Assembly (NCBI RefSeq): GCF_014645515.1
Contig: NZ_BMLW01000004.1
Coordinates: 270,805 to 334,804 of the forward strand
DNA: 64,000 nt
Source: Oceanobacillus neutriphilus
GTDB taxonomy: Bacteria; Bacillota; Bacilli; Bacillales; Amphibacillaceae
Reading direction: 5' to 3'
Under the pieces are notes generated by a model. That model was not told the origin of the DNA. It did not search any database and saw nothing but the letters and a program-made list of their open reading frames with translations. The translations under genes were made by a program, and so were the position numbers. Shown here in pieces: positions 35,862-45,192 of the stretch (its first letter is position 1; each line of letters starts with the position of its first letter).

Positions 35862-37125
35862 TGACTACCTCATCCTTCTCTTTTAATGGTGCTGTGACCT
35901 TTTCTTTTTGAGACATTATTTTCATTCCGGCAACATAAATGATAGACGTTCCTACTAAGGCATTGATTGGCGGAATTCCCGGTGCAAAGTTCGCAGCTGC
36001 TACTCCGCCGGCCCAGGCAATAATTGCTACCCAGTTTACAGCCTTAAATTTTACTGTTTCAAAGGATTCGTACTTTCTGCGGCGGACCAGGAAGTAATCG
36101 ACTAATATAATCGCTCCAATGGATGGCAGTGCAGATCCCAGAATGTTTAAGAATCCAATGAAGTTATTGTACAGCCATATTGCAGCGACAGTCCCGACAA
36201 TTCCATTGAACACAACAATTTTTTTCTTTGGTAATTTTGTAATGTTAGCAAATCCTAAACCGGAGGCATATAGAGCACTATCATTCGTTGTCCAGATGTT
36301 TAAGCCTAATACAATAATAGCAGGAATCATCAGTCCTTGTAAAAACATCACATCCGAAATATCGGCGATTCCAAAAGCCATAGCGCCGACTGCACCGAAT
36401 AAAAACATCAATGAATTTCCAAGAAAGAAAGCAATAATATTTGCCCATACTGCTGATTTCGCTGACTTTGCAAAACGGGCAAAGTCAGGAGTCAGTGTTC
36501 CCGCACTGATAAAGGACCCAACACAAATTGTTAAAGCCAATCCCACACTCATTATCTGTGCCGGTTCATAAGCGAATAGTCCTTGCAGCCCTCCAATTTC
36601 CTGTGCGGAGTTAGACATGGAATAGCTTCCAAAAATCGCAATCGCCGGCACTGCAATAAATCCTAAAATGGTTAAAGTTTTCATTCCGAAAATTGCTGAA
36701 ACAGTCATTAGCAGGCCAAAAACAGCGATAAGCAGATATACATTCCATCCTGTCGCCGTAGCAACCGGAATAGCAAACATCGCCAACCCTACCCCAAACC
36801 AGCATACTTGTGTAGAAGCAAGCAGAAAGGAGGTTAGATATGATCCTTTTTCTCCAAACGCATAGCGTGCTAATAAGTGTGTAGATAATCCAGTTTTAGA
36901 AGCAATGTAAGCCAGAGAACCTGTATAAAGCCCCAGAATCAGGTTACCAGCCAGTACAATCCAGATAAACTTAGCAAAAGAAAGCCCTGTTCCTAATGTT
37001 CCACCAGACATCATACTTGCCGAGAAAAAGCTGAGCGAGAGCATTACTGCTAAAATCTTCCAGAATCCGTTCCGATGTGATTGCGGCACTGCCTGCAATG
37101 AAAATTCTTTATCTATTTGTGACAT
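35851..37125 (-). CDS. codB: NCS1 family cytosine permease
   Basis: 424 residues with twelve membrane segments. [24 protein letters not shown] and [16 protein letters not shown] are signature sequences of CodB-type permeases (the first shown in full is broken as [16 protein letters not shown]). It imports cytosine. It is first in the operon, GGAGG precedes the ATG, and the leader holds a PyrR-type attenuator. Confidence 0.9.
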   Translation of the reverse strand: MSQIDKEFSLQAVPQSHRNGFWKILAVMLSLSFFSASMMSGGTLGTGLSFAKFIWIVLAGNLILGLYTGSLAYIASKTGLSTHLLARYAFGEKGSYLTSFLLASTQVCWFGVGLAMFAIPVATATGWNVYLLIAVFGLLMTVSAIFGMKTLTILGFIAVPAIAIFGSYSMSNSAQEIGGLQGLFAYEPAQIMSVGLALTICVGSFISAGTLTPDFARFAKSAKSAVWANIIAFFLGNSLMFLFGAVGAMAFGIADISDVMFLQGLMIPAIIVLGLNIWTTNDSALYASGLGFANITKLPKKKIVVFNGIVGTVAAIWLYNNFIGFLNILGSALPSIGAIILVDYFLVRRRKYESFETVKFKAVNWVAIIAWAGGVAAANFAPGIPPINALVGTSIIYVAGMKIMSQKEKVTAPLKEKDEVVSDY

Positions 37126-37190
37126 ACCAATTCCTCCAGTGTTTTAATATAAGAAACTGGCACCGGAAAACTTAATCGAGATTATAGACA

Positions 37191-37230
37191 GAAAAAAAGC
37201 TCCCTGTCCAATCTCTGACAAGAAGCTTTT
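37191..37230 (-). terminator. Attenuator terminator of the cytosine operon
   Basis: On the minus strand AAAAGCTTCTTGTC and GGACAGGGAGCTTTT pair with G-U contacts, followed by TTT. Its 5' arm contains CTTGTC, which can pair instead with GACAAG just after the PyrR loop; this gives mutually exclusive antiterminator and terminator. Confidence 0.85.
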
Positions 37231-37306
37231 CCTAAATAGCATACATTTGAATATACCTTTCCCAAAGGTACTCACATGTGACTATTTTATTCGCGCTGTC
37301 CTTGTC

Positions 37307-37320
37307 AGCCTCTCTGGACT
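37307..37320 (-). promoter_or_regulatory. PyrR binding loop
   Basis: Minus strand AGTCCAGAGAGGCT matches the PyrR anti-antiterminator consensus (ARUCCNGNGAGGYU) at every position, within a CAG/CTG-closed stem. UMP-bound PyrR binding here would favour the terminator at 37191-37230 and reduce cytosine salvage when pyrimidines are plentiful. Confidence 0.9.
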
Positions 37321-37354
37321 GATTTAAAGGTACCAGTATGTTTTATCAAAATAT

Positions 37355-37383
37355 ATTATGGCACAAAATTGCCAAGTTGTCAT
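37355..37383 (-). promoter_or_regulatory. Promoter of the cytosine permease/deaminase operon
   Basis: ATGACA (37378-37383), 17 bases, CATAAT (37355-37360), each five of six to consensus. It begins the leader that carries the PyrR loop. Confidence 0.65.
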
Positions 37384-37409
37384 CTTGGAAATTTCAGGTA
37401 TTAATATTT

Positions 37410-38333
37410 TTATCCAATTATAAATATTAATATTCCCATCGCAATGATTGAAATCAATGTACTAAAGAACAGCGTGGAGGCTGCTTCTTTTTCATATGTT
37501 TTATATTCTACTGCAAGGATAACAGGAATGGATGCTGTTGGAATCGCCATTGTCAAAGTTGTTATTTCAATCGTATGCAGGGAATCTTTGAGCGCCCATG
37601 TAATCAAAAAAGTGATCAATGGAATTAAGATTGATTTAGCCAGCACGTTGACAATAACATCTTTAGAAATAGATACTTTTTGCGCATATAAAACAATCCC
37701 CGATGCGAATAGAGCCACTCCGCCTGTTGCAGTTCCTAATAACGTAAGAGATCCGCCAATATCGGAAGGGAGCTGAAACCCTATCAAAACTAAAATAAAC
37801 GAAAGAATAGGCGACCATACAACAGGCTCCTTTACTGCGTCTTTAATAATTTTAAAAAAAGAGCTTTGGCTTTGTTGATTTCCAAGTGATAACAATACTA
37901 AAGTGACAGGTACTTGAATTAAATTCATCAGGATACTTCCTAAAGAAACGACGAGCGCTGAATCACTGGCACCAAACATGGTACTTAAAACAGTGGGGCC
38001 GACAAAAGGAACGGCAGGCCCTGTAATTGCTAATGCCCTTAAAGCAGTTACGCCAATGGAGTTTTTGAAAATAAATCTAAAGATGAAGAGGCAAAGAAAG
38101 TATCCTCCAATCATTACAATAAACAGGCCGACGAACGTAGGGATGTTGTCAAACAATTCAGATCGATCGATACTGAGGATGCCGGCTGCAAGGCTCATTG
38201 GCAAGGAGTACAACATGACGACCCGGTTTAAAATCGTGCTTTGTCCTTGAGTGAAATCTTTATGCCAGCCTGCAAAGAAGCCTAACCCTAAGGTGACTAC
38301 AATAGGCAGCAATACCGTAATTAATGTTGTCAT
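37410..38333 (-). CDS. AEC family transporter (auxin efflux carrier-like)
   Basis: 307 residues with ten membrane segments in two inverted halves, as usual for AEC. The N-terminus LLPIVVTLGLGFFAGWHKDF and the middle ALAITGPAVPFVGPTVLSTMFG fit (shown in part). Bacterial AEC proteins export or import carboxylates such as malonate or malate. Encoded 81 bases after a ThDP decarboxylase on the same strand, so an alpha-keto or aromatic acid may be its cargo. Confidence 0.83.
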   Translation of the reverse strand: MTTLITVLLPIVVTLGLGFFAGWHKDFTQGQSTILNRVVMLYSLPMSLAAGILSIDRSELFDNIPTFVGLFIVMIGGYFLCLFIFRFIFKNSIGVTALRALAITGPAVPFVGPTVLSTMFGASDSALVVSLGSILMNLIQVPVTLVLLSLGNQQSQSSFFKIIKDAVKEPVVWSPILSFILVLIGFQLPSDIGGSLTLLGTATGGVALFASGIVLYAQKVSISKDVIVNVLAKSILIPLITFLITWALKDSLHTIEITTLTMAIPTASIPVILAVEYKTYEKEAASTLFFSTLISIIAMGILIFIIG

Positions 38334-38414
38334 GATTTTCTCCCCAAGCGTTTGTGTTTATAAATAGAGGCTAGCACTACTATAATTTGTACGTACTAAC
38401 CTCTTTTTCTTTTT

Positions 38415-40043
38415 TTAAAATAACGGCGGAACAGATGGATTAATAGCTGCTTCCATAACAGTCGGCTTTTGATCTTTTAAAAATTGATCAATGACTTCAG
38501 CAACCTCCTCATGGGTATCAGCTTTTTTACCAATACAGTTATAGCTTTTTGCTAAAGAGACATGATCTATGCCCGGAATATTTAAACCAGGGACATTTGG
38601 CGTATCTTGTGCCACAGCAAATGATTTTAAAATTCCATACTCATTATTTTTTGGTACGACAAATAGGATTGGTAAATCATGCTGTGCTGCCGTCCACAAA
38701 GCCTGAATGGAATATTGTATAGAGCCATCACCAATGATAGCTACGATAGGCCGGTTTGTCCCCTTTTCTTTTTCTGCAAAAGCTAGTCCCAGGCTGGCTG
38801 GTAAATTCCAGCCCAATGAGCCGCTGGCAAAAGTATAGAAAGTATCCGGCTGATTAATTGGCCAGGCTTTGTGAAGATCGCCCAAGTTTGAAGGAGTCTC
38901 TTCTACTAAAATCGTATTTTCAGGCATACTATCATGGAGCTGCTTGAATAGCTCATAAGCATGAAGCAAATTATTATCTGCTTCTTTATCCGGCTTGCTT
39001 GTTTCATGGGGCGCCATCCGATGCTCCAGTTTGATAATTTCTTTATTCTTCTCGTGATGCGTTACCAGTGGAAGTAATGCTTCAATAGCTAAAGCAGCGT
39101 TGGAAACCAGCGTGTCTCCTACAGGTGCTTTTGCTGCTTCGTGAGCATCATCCGTAATATGCAATAATTCCAGATTTTCCGGCAGATAATCCCCAGGTAC
39201 ATATGGATAGTAACGAAATACAGGTGCTCCAATAACCAGCGCTACATCATGACCTTCTAATTTTTCAGCTAAAGGCTTAATGGCAAACGGCAGACCGCCA
39301 ATATAAAGCTCATGATTTTCTGGGAAAGGTGCTCGTTCTGACGAAGGAGCTGCCCAGACCGGGATATTCGTTTTCTCACTTAGTTGAACTCCTTTTTCCC
39401 ATCCGCCGCTTCTGGCAATATCGGAACCATAAATAAGTATTGGGTTCTTCGCATTATTCAATTTTTCCGCAAACGCATTTAATTTATAAGGATTGGGGGC
39501 AACTCTGGGTTCAATATTTCTAATTTGAGGTAAATTTTCAATTGGTTTATCCCAGTCGTCTAAAGGAATGGATAGAAAAACGGGGCCAGCCGGTTCTTGC
39601 ACTGCCATGGCATACGCGCGCATAAATGCACCCGGTACATCTTCTGCTCTTTTAGGCTCATAACTCCATTTAACAAAAGGCTTTGGGACCGTTTCAGCAT
39701 CGATATTGGTTAACCAAGGCTCATGAAGGAGCATCTCGCGTGTCTGGGTTCCAGCTGTAATAATAATTGGTGTTTTGTTCATAGAAGCGGTCATTATATT
39801 GCTCATTGCATTGCTCAAGCCCGCAGAAGTATGGACATTGACCATAGAAACTTGCCGGGTCCCTTGAGAATAACCGTCAGCAGCACCTACAGCGGAGGCT
39901 TCATGTAATGTTTCAATATAAGAAAAATCATCCGGAAAATTCTCTAAAAAGGTTTCTTCTGTGGATCCTGGATTTCCAAAGATTTTTTTTATCTCTAGTT
40001 CTCTTAATACTTCAAAAGTAGCGTCTCGTACAGTGTATGTCAT
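38415..40043 (-). CDS. mdlC: ThDP-dependent decarboxylase, benzoylformate decarboxylase-like
   Basis: 542 residues from the ATG at 40043, eight bases after AGGAG; the frame also opens at a GTG at 40052. The N-terminal Pyr domain has the catalytic Glu in LHEASAVGAADGYSQ, and the C-terminal PP domain has GDGSIQYSIQALWTAAQHD, the ThDP-binding motif. IFGNPGSTEETFL near residue 20 and VNVHTSAGLSNAMSNI (Ser/His region) resemble benzoylformate decarboxylases. It would decarboxylate an aryl or branched 2-oxo acid. No mandelate racemase or dehydrogenase lies nearby, so the substrate remains open. Confidence 0.8.
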   Translation of the reverse strand: MTYTVRDATFEVLRELEIKKIFGNPGSTEETFLENFPDDFSYIETLHEASAVGAADGYSQGTRQVSMVNVHTSAGLSNAMSNIMTASMNKTPIIITAGTQTREMLLHEPWLTNIDAETVPKPFVKWSYEPKRAEDVPGAFMRAYAMAVQEPAGPVFLSIPLDDWDKPIENLPQIRNIEPRVAPNPYKLNAFAEKLNNAKNPILIYGSDIARSGGWEKGVQLSEKTNIPVWAAPSSERAPFPENHELYIGGLPFAIKPLAEKLEGHDVALVIGAPVFRYYPYVPGDYLPENLELLHITDDAHEAAKAPVGDTLVSNAALAIEALLPLVTHHEKNKEIIKLEHRMAPHETSKPDKEADNNLLHAYELFKQLHDSMPENTILVEETPSNLGDLHKAWPINQPDTFYTFASGSLGWNLPASLGLAFAEKEKGTNRPIVAIIGDGSIQYSIQALWTAAQHDLPILFVVPKNNEYGILKSFAVAQDTPNVPGLNIPGIDHVSLAKSYNCIGKKADTHEEVAEVIDQFLKDQKPTVMEAAINPSVPPLF

Positions 40044-40246
40044 ATAATGCACTCCTTTTTTTCTTCCTTGTAATAGAGAGATTTTTTGCTACTTTTTCTA
40101 TTACCCTAACTATAAACAATGAAACCTTAAATTTTTTAATAGAGTGATATTTTATTCGATAAGATTTTTTCAATCTCTACTGTTCAAGAAACAAAGGCTA
40201 AGTTCGTGACATCGTGCCGCAACACTTTTGTGACTTATATCCTGTA

Positions 40247-40265
40247 GGCCCGAACAAATCGGGCC
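40247..40265 (-). terminator. Hairpin after the cutC gene
   Basis: GGCCCGA and TCGGGCC form a perfect 7-bp stem around ACAAA, 45 bases after the cutC stop. It lacks a T-run and is therefore only a possible terminator of the long minus-strand cluster. Confidence 0.5.
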
Positions 40266-40309
40266 GTTACTGGCTGGTAAAAATCCATTTTTAATTTGTA
40301 CCTTTCAAA

Positions 40310-40996
40310 TCAGCGCAGAATATTAATTATCCTTTTTATTTTATCTCTATCTATACTCTCTTCAAAAGACTGTTTCCTTCTAACTCCACTGCCGAAATGA
40401 TATTCATCCGCTTGAATTGTTTTATGCAACGTTTGTATATTATCTACATTCAATCCACTGCCCGCCAAAACTTTTGGTCCCTGCAATTTATGCTGTAATT
40501 GAACAAGTTGACGCAGAGAATCTACTCCTGCCGCACAATTATCCTCACCACCGGAGGTTAAGATTCTTTTAATATTTTTCCGATAGGCCGATAAAGTCTG
40601 ATAGGCCTCTATCTGATCTCCAACCTCATCAAAAGCACGATGAAAAGTAACATTCAATTCAGGAAATTCCCTGAATAAATCATCCAAAAAATCTGTATCT
40701 ATTGTTTTATCTTCATTCAACGCTCCGATAACAATCCGATGATGTCCCATTTCATGCAGTAAAGAAATATCTTTCTTCATGACCTCTTTATCAGCCTGGT
40801 TATATATAAACCCATAATCATGCGGTCTAATCATTACCTGCACAGGGATATGGACACTATCTATCACACTTTTGAATGTTCCATAAGTTGGCGTTAAACC
40901 GCCCAATTCAATTGCTGAAACTAATTCTAATCTTGTAACTCCAAGTTTTTCAGCATCCTTTGCATCTCTTGCATTTTGAACAATACATTCAATCAT
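40310..40996 (-). CDS. cutC: CutC family protein
   Basis: 228 residues from the ATG at 40996; AGGAGG precedes it, whereas the frame's upstream extension lies inside the aminopeptidase gene. A TIM-barrel family with LELVSAIELGGLTPTYG and VMIRPHDYGFIYN, FHRAFDE and ILTSGGEDNCAAG all present. CutC was described as a copper-homeostasis protein, but its biochemical role is unclear. As the last gene of the fucosidase/peptidase cluster, overlapping the aminopeptidase by eight bases, a metabolic role in that pathway is possible. Confidence 0.87.
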   Translation of the reverse strand: MIECIVQNARDAKDAEKLGVTRLELVSAIELGGLTPTYGTFKSVIDSVHIPVQVMIRPHDYGFIYNQADKEVMKKDISLLHEMGHHRIVIGALNEDKTIDTDFLDDLFREFPELNVTFHRAFDEVGDQIEAYQTLSAYRKNIKRILTSGGEDNCAAGVDSLRQLVQLQHKLQGPKVLAGSGLNVDNIQTLHKTIQADEYHFGSGVRRKQSFEESIDRDKIKRIINILR

Positions 40997-42347
40997 TCCA
41001 AAGCTCCTCCTGTTGAACAACGAATTCATAAAGCAGTTTCGTCCCAAAACCAGAGGCACCTAAAGCAGCATCCGGGAAAATTTTTGACGTATTTGCCATA
41101 TCAATGTGAAGCCATTTTGTGTTTTCTTTTACAAAGTGCTCAATAAACAATGCTGCAGTAATGGAGCCCGCAAACTGATGGCTGCTCATATTCGATATAT
41201 CCGCAACCTGACTATGCAAATACTGCTTATATTCTTTTTCAAGCGGCATCGGCCACACACTATCTCCACTTTTTTGACCAAACTTGTATAATTTATCGGA
41301 AAGATTTATATCATTACTGAATATAGCTGCGGTCTTCAAACCCAATGCTTGTCCCACATTACCTGTTAAAGTAGCAATATCTATAATCCGGTTAATTTCA
41401 AGAGACTGAGCATATAAAATAGCATCAGCGATAACCAGCCTGCCTTCAGCATCTGTATTCCCAACCTCTACAGTCGTACCATCTCTGAATTCTATCACAT
41501 CAGAAGGAAGATAAGCACTGGCACCGCTGACGTTGACTGCCATAGGTAAAATAGCTTTAACATGACACTTAATATTCTTATCTGCTAATAGCTTCATTGC
41601 TCCGGTAACCGCTGCTGCACCGCCAAGATCCATTTTCATTTCGGCGATAGCATTCCCGGTCTTTACGTTCACTCCGCCAGAGTCGAAGGTGATTCCTTTT
41701 CCAACTAATGCAACCGGATTTCCATCTGAATTTTTTAGTGTTAATACAGCAACACAGGGCTCATATTCACTGCCTTTTCCTACTGTTTCAACTGCATAAA
41801 ATTCTTTCTCATTTAAATCCTTGCCCCCGATAATTTCCACTTCGACATCCGTTTGCTTAAATAACTGATTCAAATAATCGGCAAAGCTCGCCGGGTATAA
41901 TTTATTAGCCGGTTCATTACATATATCGCGAGCAACATGAACAGCTTCTGCAATTTTCTTTGCATCTATAGCAGTATCTTTAAATTGCTTCGGCAGCTTT
42001 ACAGATACTTCTTTTCTCTCCATGTTAGCAGAAAGATAACGGTCAAATTTATAATCAGCTTTATAAAACCCTTCTAAAAAATCTGCCAGATTAATTTTTG
42101 CACAGTTACCCTCATCGATTTCTACACTGGTTATATGGTTCTTCTCAATAAACGTATAACACATATTACCAAGCTTCTCCCATTCTAATTCATCATATAG
42201 CTTATTAGATTGTGCATGACAAACATATATAGAGTCTATATGCTCGTCATAGCATTGAAACATCTCGCCAAAGTCACATACACTTCTGCCTTGCAGTTGA
42301 TCTGGAAGTTCTTTTTTTTCTTTATAGAATATTAATTTTGCTTTCAT
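40989..42347 (-). CDS. M17 leucyl aminopeptidase family protein
   Basis: 452 residues. The catalytic domain has the metal and Lys motif GKGITFDSGGVNVK near residue 218 and the signature NTDAEGRLVIADAI near 297; KMDLGGAAAVTGAM is also present. It removes N-terminal residues from peptides in the cytoplasm with two metal ions. It starts ten bases after the asparaginase stop. The grouping suggests trimming of imported peptides or aminoacyl conjugates. Confidence 0.9.
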   Translation of the reverse strand: MKAKLIFYKEKKELPDQLQGRSVCDFGEMFQCYDEHIDSIYVCHAQSNKLYDELEWEKLGNMCYTFIEKNHITSVEIDEGNCAKINLADFLEGFYKADYKFDRYLSANMERKEVSVKLPKQFKDTAIDAKKIAEAVHVARDICNEPANKLYPASFADYLNQLFKQTDVEVEIIGGKDLNEKEFYAVETVGKGSEYEPCVAVLTLKNSDGNPVALVGKGITFDSGGVNVKTGNAIAEMKMDLGGAAAVTGAMKLLADKNIKCHVKAILPMAVNVSGASAYLPSDVIEFRDGTTVEVGNTDAEGRLVIADAILYAQSLEINRIIDIATLTGNVGQALGLKTAAIFSNDINLSDKLYKFGQKSGDSVWPMPLEKEYKQYLHSQVADISNMSSHQFAGSITAALFIEHFVKENTKWLHIDMANTSKIFPDAALGASGFGTKLLYEFVVQQEELWND

Positions 42348-42357
42348 ATCATCATCC

Positions 42358-43350
42358 CTATAAGATAATTTTTGTTTCTCCTACTACCTCCCCGGCATCA
42401 CTCAATACCTTGGAAGAACGCAGTTTATATAGATTATCAATGGTTCGCTTATTTTTATAATTTATTTTCTTTAAAATTTCAGCAACAACTAATGGCCAGA
42501 GCAATTCGGTTCCGCTTTGAACCTTTAAAGCAATACTGATTTTTTCTTCTTTCAGTGCAAGACAATAAACTCCCTGCGCCCCGCCCTTTGCAAGAATATT
42601 CTCATCCTCCAGTAATACCGTACATATAAAATCATGAGAGGCAATAATCTCTGGATGGGCCTGCATTGTGTCAGAAATTCTCTTCAGTATCTTCTCTTTT
42701 TTCTTATCGTTCATCATTTCCGGCTTCACAAACTTAAGATAAGATAGAGCCATATTTCGTAATGGAACGCCGTACACCGGCACTCCGCAGCCATCTTTTC
42801 CTGCACTCATCTTTTCTTTGGGATATTCACTTAAAACCTCGATTTCCTCTCTAATCCGTTCTTGAATCGGATGATTAAACTCTCCATAGTCTGCGATGCT
42901 ATATCCAAGTTCTCTTGAATAAGCAAGGAACCCCAGATGTTTACCTGCACAATTATGCAGCAGTTTCCGCTTTTTATGCCCTTTACAAATATAATCAATT
43001 TTAGGAGATTCATTTAAAGGATAGCTCTCTCCGCATATCAGTGATTCTTCGCTTAATTCTAATTTTTTTATTAAAGATTTCAAGCTTTTCTGGTGATAGC
43101 TTTCTCCTCGCTGTGACGCGCAAAACAATGCCATTTCATCAGCCTCAAGGCTATATTTGTCCTCAATATCTGTGTCAAATACAGGAATCGCCTGGATCGG
43201 CTTCATGGCAGATCGGTAAAAGACAGGTGTATGCTCCACATCTCCCTTTGAATAAATCACTTCTTTCTGTTCATTTAACACGCATATTATTCCATTATGT
43301 TTGTTTTCTAAGCTTCCACCGCGATATTCTTCTGCAATAATGGTACTCAT
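42358..43350 (-). CDS. Rhizobium etli-type (asparaginase II family) L-asparaginase
   Basis: 330 residues. Matches PF06089 rather than the classic AnsA/AnsB fold: RSAMKPIQAIP (Ser47, Lys50), CASQRGE (Ser79), and the metal site residues Cys134 and Lys137 in NCAGKHLG and Cys188 in DGCGVPV. The common CASH motif reads CASQ here. It hydrolyses asparagine or a related beta-amide to aspartate. Between fucosidase and aminopeptidase genes, it may process asparagine, or conceivably glycosyl-asparagine. AAGGTG precedes the ATG. Confidence 0.85.
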   Translation of the reverse strand: MSTIIAEEYRGGSLENKHNGIICVLNEQKEVIYSKGDVEHTPVFYRSAMKPIQAIPVFDTDIEDKYSLEADEMALFCASQRGESYHQKSLKSLIKKLELSEESLICGESYPLNESPKIDYICKGHKKRKLLHNCAGKHLGFLAYSRELGYSIADYGEFNHPIQERIREEIEVLSEYPKEKMSAGKDGCGVPVYGVPLRNMALSYLKFVKPEMMNDKKKEKILKRISDTMQAHPEIIASHDFICTVLLEDENILAKGGAQGVYCLALKEEKISIALKVQSGTELLWPLVVAEILKKINYKNKRTIDNLYKLRSSKVLSDAGEVVGETKIIL

Positions 43351-43446
43351 TTATTTTCACCTTCTATTTATTTAGGATATTACCACAATCATCTATAACC
43401 CAAAATCTTTTTATATTTATCCATTTGATAAAGTTAACCTTTCCAT

Positions 43447-45099
43447 TTATTTTAGAGAAACATGAATTGATTCTACTTCCAGTTCCATCTCCCGATTAAA
43501 ATAATCCGGATTTGCCAATGTGATATGTATGGGAATGATAGTCTCCGTTAAACAAATGTTAAAAGGGCCGATTTCTGATTGAAGCAAATCCTTACCCTCC
43601 ATAGTTATTTTCTCAGATCCGACTTTTACAGAATAAATGTAATCCGGGCGACTATTTCCAAAGATCCGAATACTGACTTCTCCAGCTGAATCATTGGACA
43701 GGTAAAAAGACTGTCTGATATTTGTTTTTGTAAGACTTGTATAATTGCCCTGATCAGCATAATTATACCCATATTCCATAGCTTCTTCAGAAATTTTCCA
43801 TACATCGTCTTCACCTATAGAAACCGTATTACCTGGAATAAGATAAAATGGTTCAGTCAGCTTCACTTTAATAATTATTAAGTTTTTTCTTTTTAATTGA
43901 TCAGGTAAAATAACCTTTAAATCAAGATTCTCTTTACTCCATACCAGCTTTTGGTTTGTTTGATCTTCTACAACTTCATCTATTCGGGAAACTAACCCTG
44001 AAAGTGTTATTTTATTATCTTCAGGCGGGTTAGTAATGTGTAAAAATAAATCTTGTCCAAGACTTGTGATTTCTCCCCACTCTTGCTTATAAAATTTAGT
44101 TGGATTTGCTTTTAATATTGCTTCAGGGTGTCGCTTAATCTCTTCACCAATTGCTTGAAGAACTTCCTCTTCAAACCCAACCAAGGATCCATCAGCCTGT
44201 GGGCCAACATTTAATAAATAATTTCCTCCTCTTGCTCTGGCAGCAATCAATCCTTTTAATAATTGATAGACCTTCAAATCAAAATTGTCTCTTTTCTGCC
44301 AGCTTCTATAACCCCAGGTTGCATTGTATATGGAGGCAGGAGTTTGCCAGGCTCCATCCAATCTGTCAGAAGGTACTTGGTTATCATTTAATGTACGAAA
44401 ATCTCCTTCATTATTCCATATTCTCCCGTTAATTGCTGCACCTGGCTGGTATTTACGTACAATTTTTTTAAACTTGATACTTTGCCGCTTCGTAGGAGAT
44501 GACATATCAAACCATACTTCTGCAATCGGTCCATAATGACGCATTAATTCGGTAAGCTGCTGTTCAATTAAAGGCTCCATCGATTCAGGAATGGTATTAT
44601 TATTGTCAAAATCAAAATCGTGACCTTGGTGCCAATCTACCAATGAAAAATAAACCCCGAATTTTAATCCTTGCTTCGCACATTCTTCAGATAACAATTG
44701 AAGGACATCTTTTCCGAAAGGGGTGGAGTCAACCACATTATAATCCGTTGTTTTCGTTTTAAACATACAAAAACCATCATGATGTTTACTGGTAACTACA
44801 ATATAATTCATGCCGCTGTTTTTAGCCAAACGGCAAATAGCCTCTGCATCAAAATACTCTAATGTAAAATGAGAAGCAACTTTTTTATATTCATCAAAAG
44901 GTATGTCTGCCCACATTTGAACTTGTTCACTGTATCCTTTTTGAATTTTTTCACCCTGCCATACACCACCGAGATAAGAGTATAACCCTAAATGAATAAA
45001 CATTCCGTAGCGAAGCTCTCTCCATGATTTAACAGGTTCTGGAGAATCTAATATAATCTCTCCGGGAATTCCTTGAAGTCCTTGATTATTTATCTGCAT
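43447..45099 (-). CDS. Intracellular alpha-L-fucosidase, GH29
   Basis: 550 residues from the ATG at 45099, after AAAAGGTGA. No signal peptide. The GH29 domain shows RYGMFIHLGLYSYLGGVW, YIVVTSKHHDGFCMFKT and AEVWFDMSSP, where Asp198 is the likely nucleophile. LIAARARGGNYLLNVGPQADG closes the catalytic domain (shown in part: GGNYLLNVGPQADG). C-terminal beta domains follow. It removes alpha-linked fucose from a substrate that must be imported, probably by the ABC transporter of this cluster. Confidence 0.9.
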   Translation of the reverse strand: MQINNQGLQGIPGEIILDSPEPVKSWRELRYGMFIHLGLYSYLGGVWQGEKIQKGYSEQVQMWADIPFDEYKKVASHFTLEYFDAEAICRLAKNSGMNYIVVTSKHHDGFCMFKTKTTDYNVVDSTPFGKDVLQLLSEECAKQGLKFGVYFSLVDWHQGHDFDFDNNNTIPESMEPLIEQQLTELMRHYGPIAEVWFDMSSPTKRQSIKFKKIVRKYQPGAAINGRIWNNEGDFRTLNDNQVPSDRLDGAWQTPASIYNATWGYRSWQKRDNFDLKVYQLLKGLIAARARGGNYLLNVGPQADGSLVGFEEEVLQAIGEEIKRHPEAILKANPTKFYKQEWGEITSLGQDLFLHITNPPEDNKITLSGLVSRIDEVVEDQTNQKLVWSKENLDLKVILPDQLKRKNLIIIKVKLTEPFYLIPGNTVSIGEDDVWKISEEAMEYGYNYADQGNYTSLTKTNIRQSFYLSNDSAGEVSIRIFGNSRPDYIYSVKVGSEKITMEGKDLLQSEIGPFNICLTETIIPIHITLANPDYFNREMELEVESIHVSLK

Positions 45100-45192
45100 C
45101 AAATCACCTTTTCATTTAGCAAAATAGCCGTATAGATAATAAGATTATTACTATGTAATACTACGTTTTTATAATTTAAAAATCCTCTTTCA

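Noticed and set aside
36119..36571. Open frame of 150 codons opposite the cytosine permease gene
   Set aside because: Antisense shadow of a hydrophobic protein with no ribosome site.
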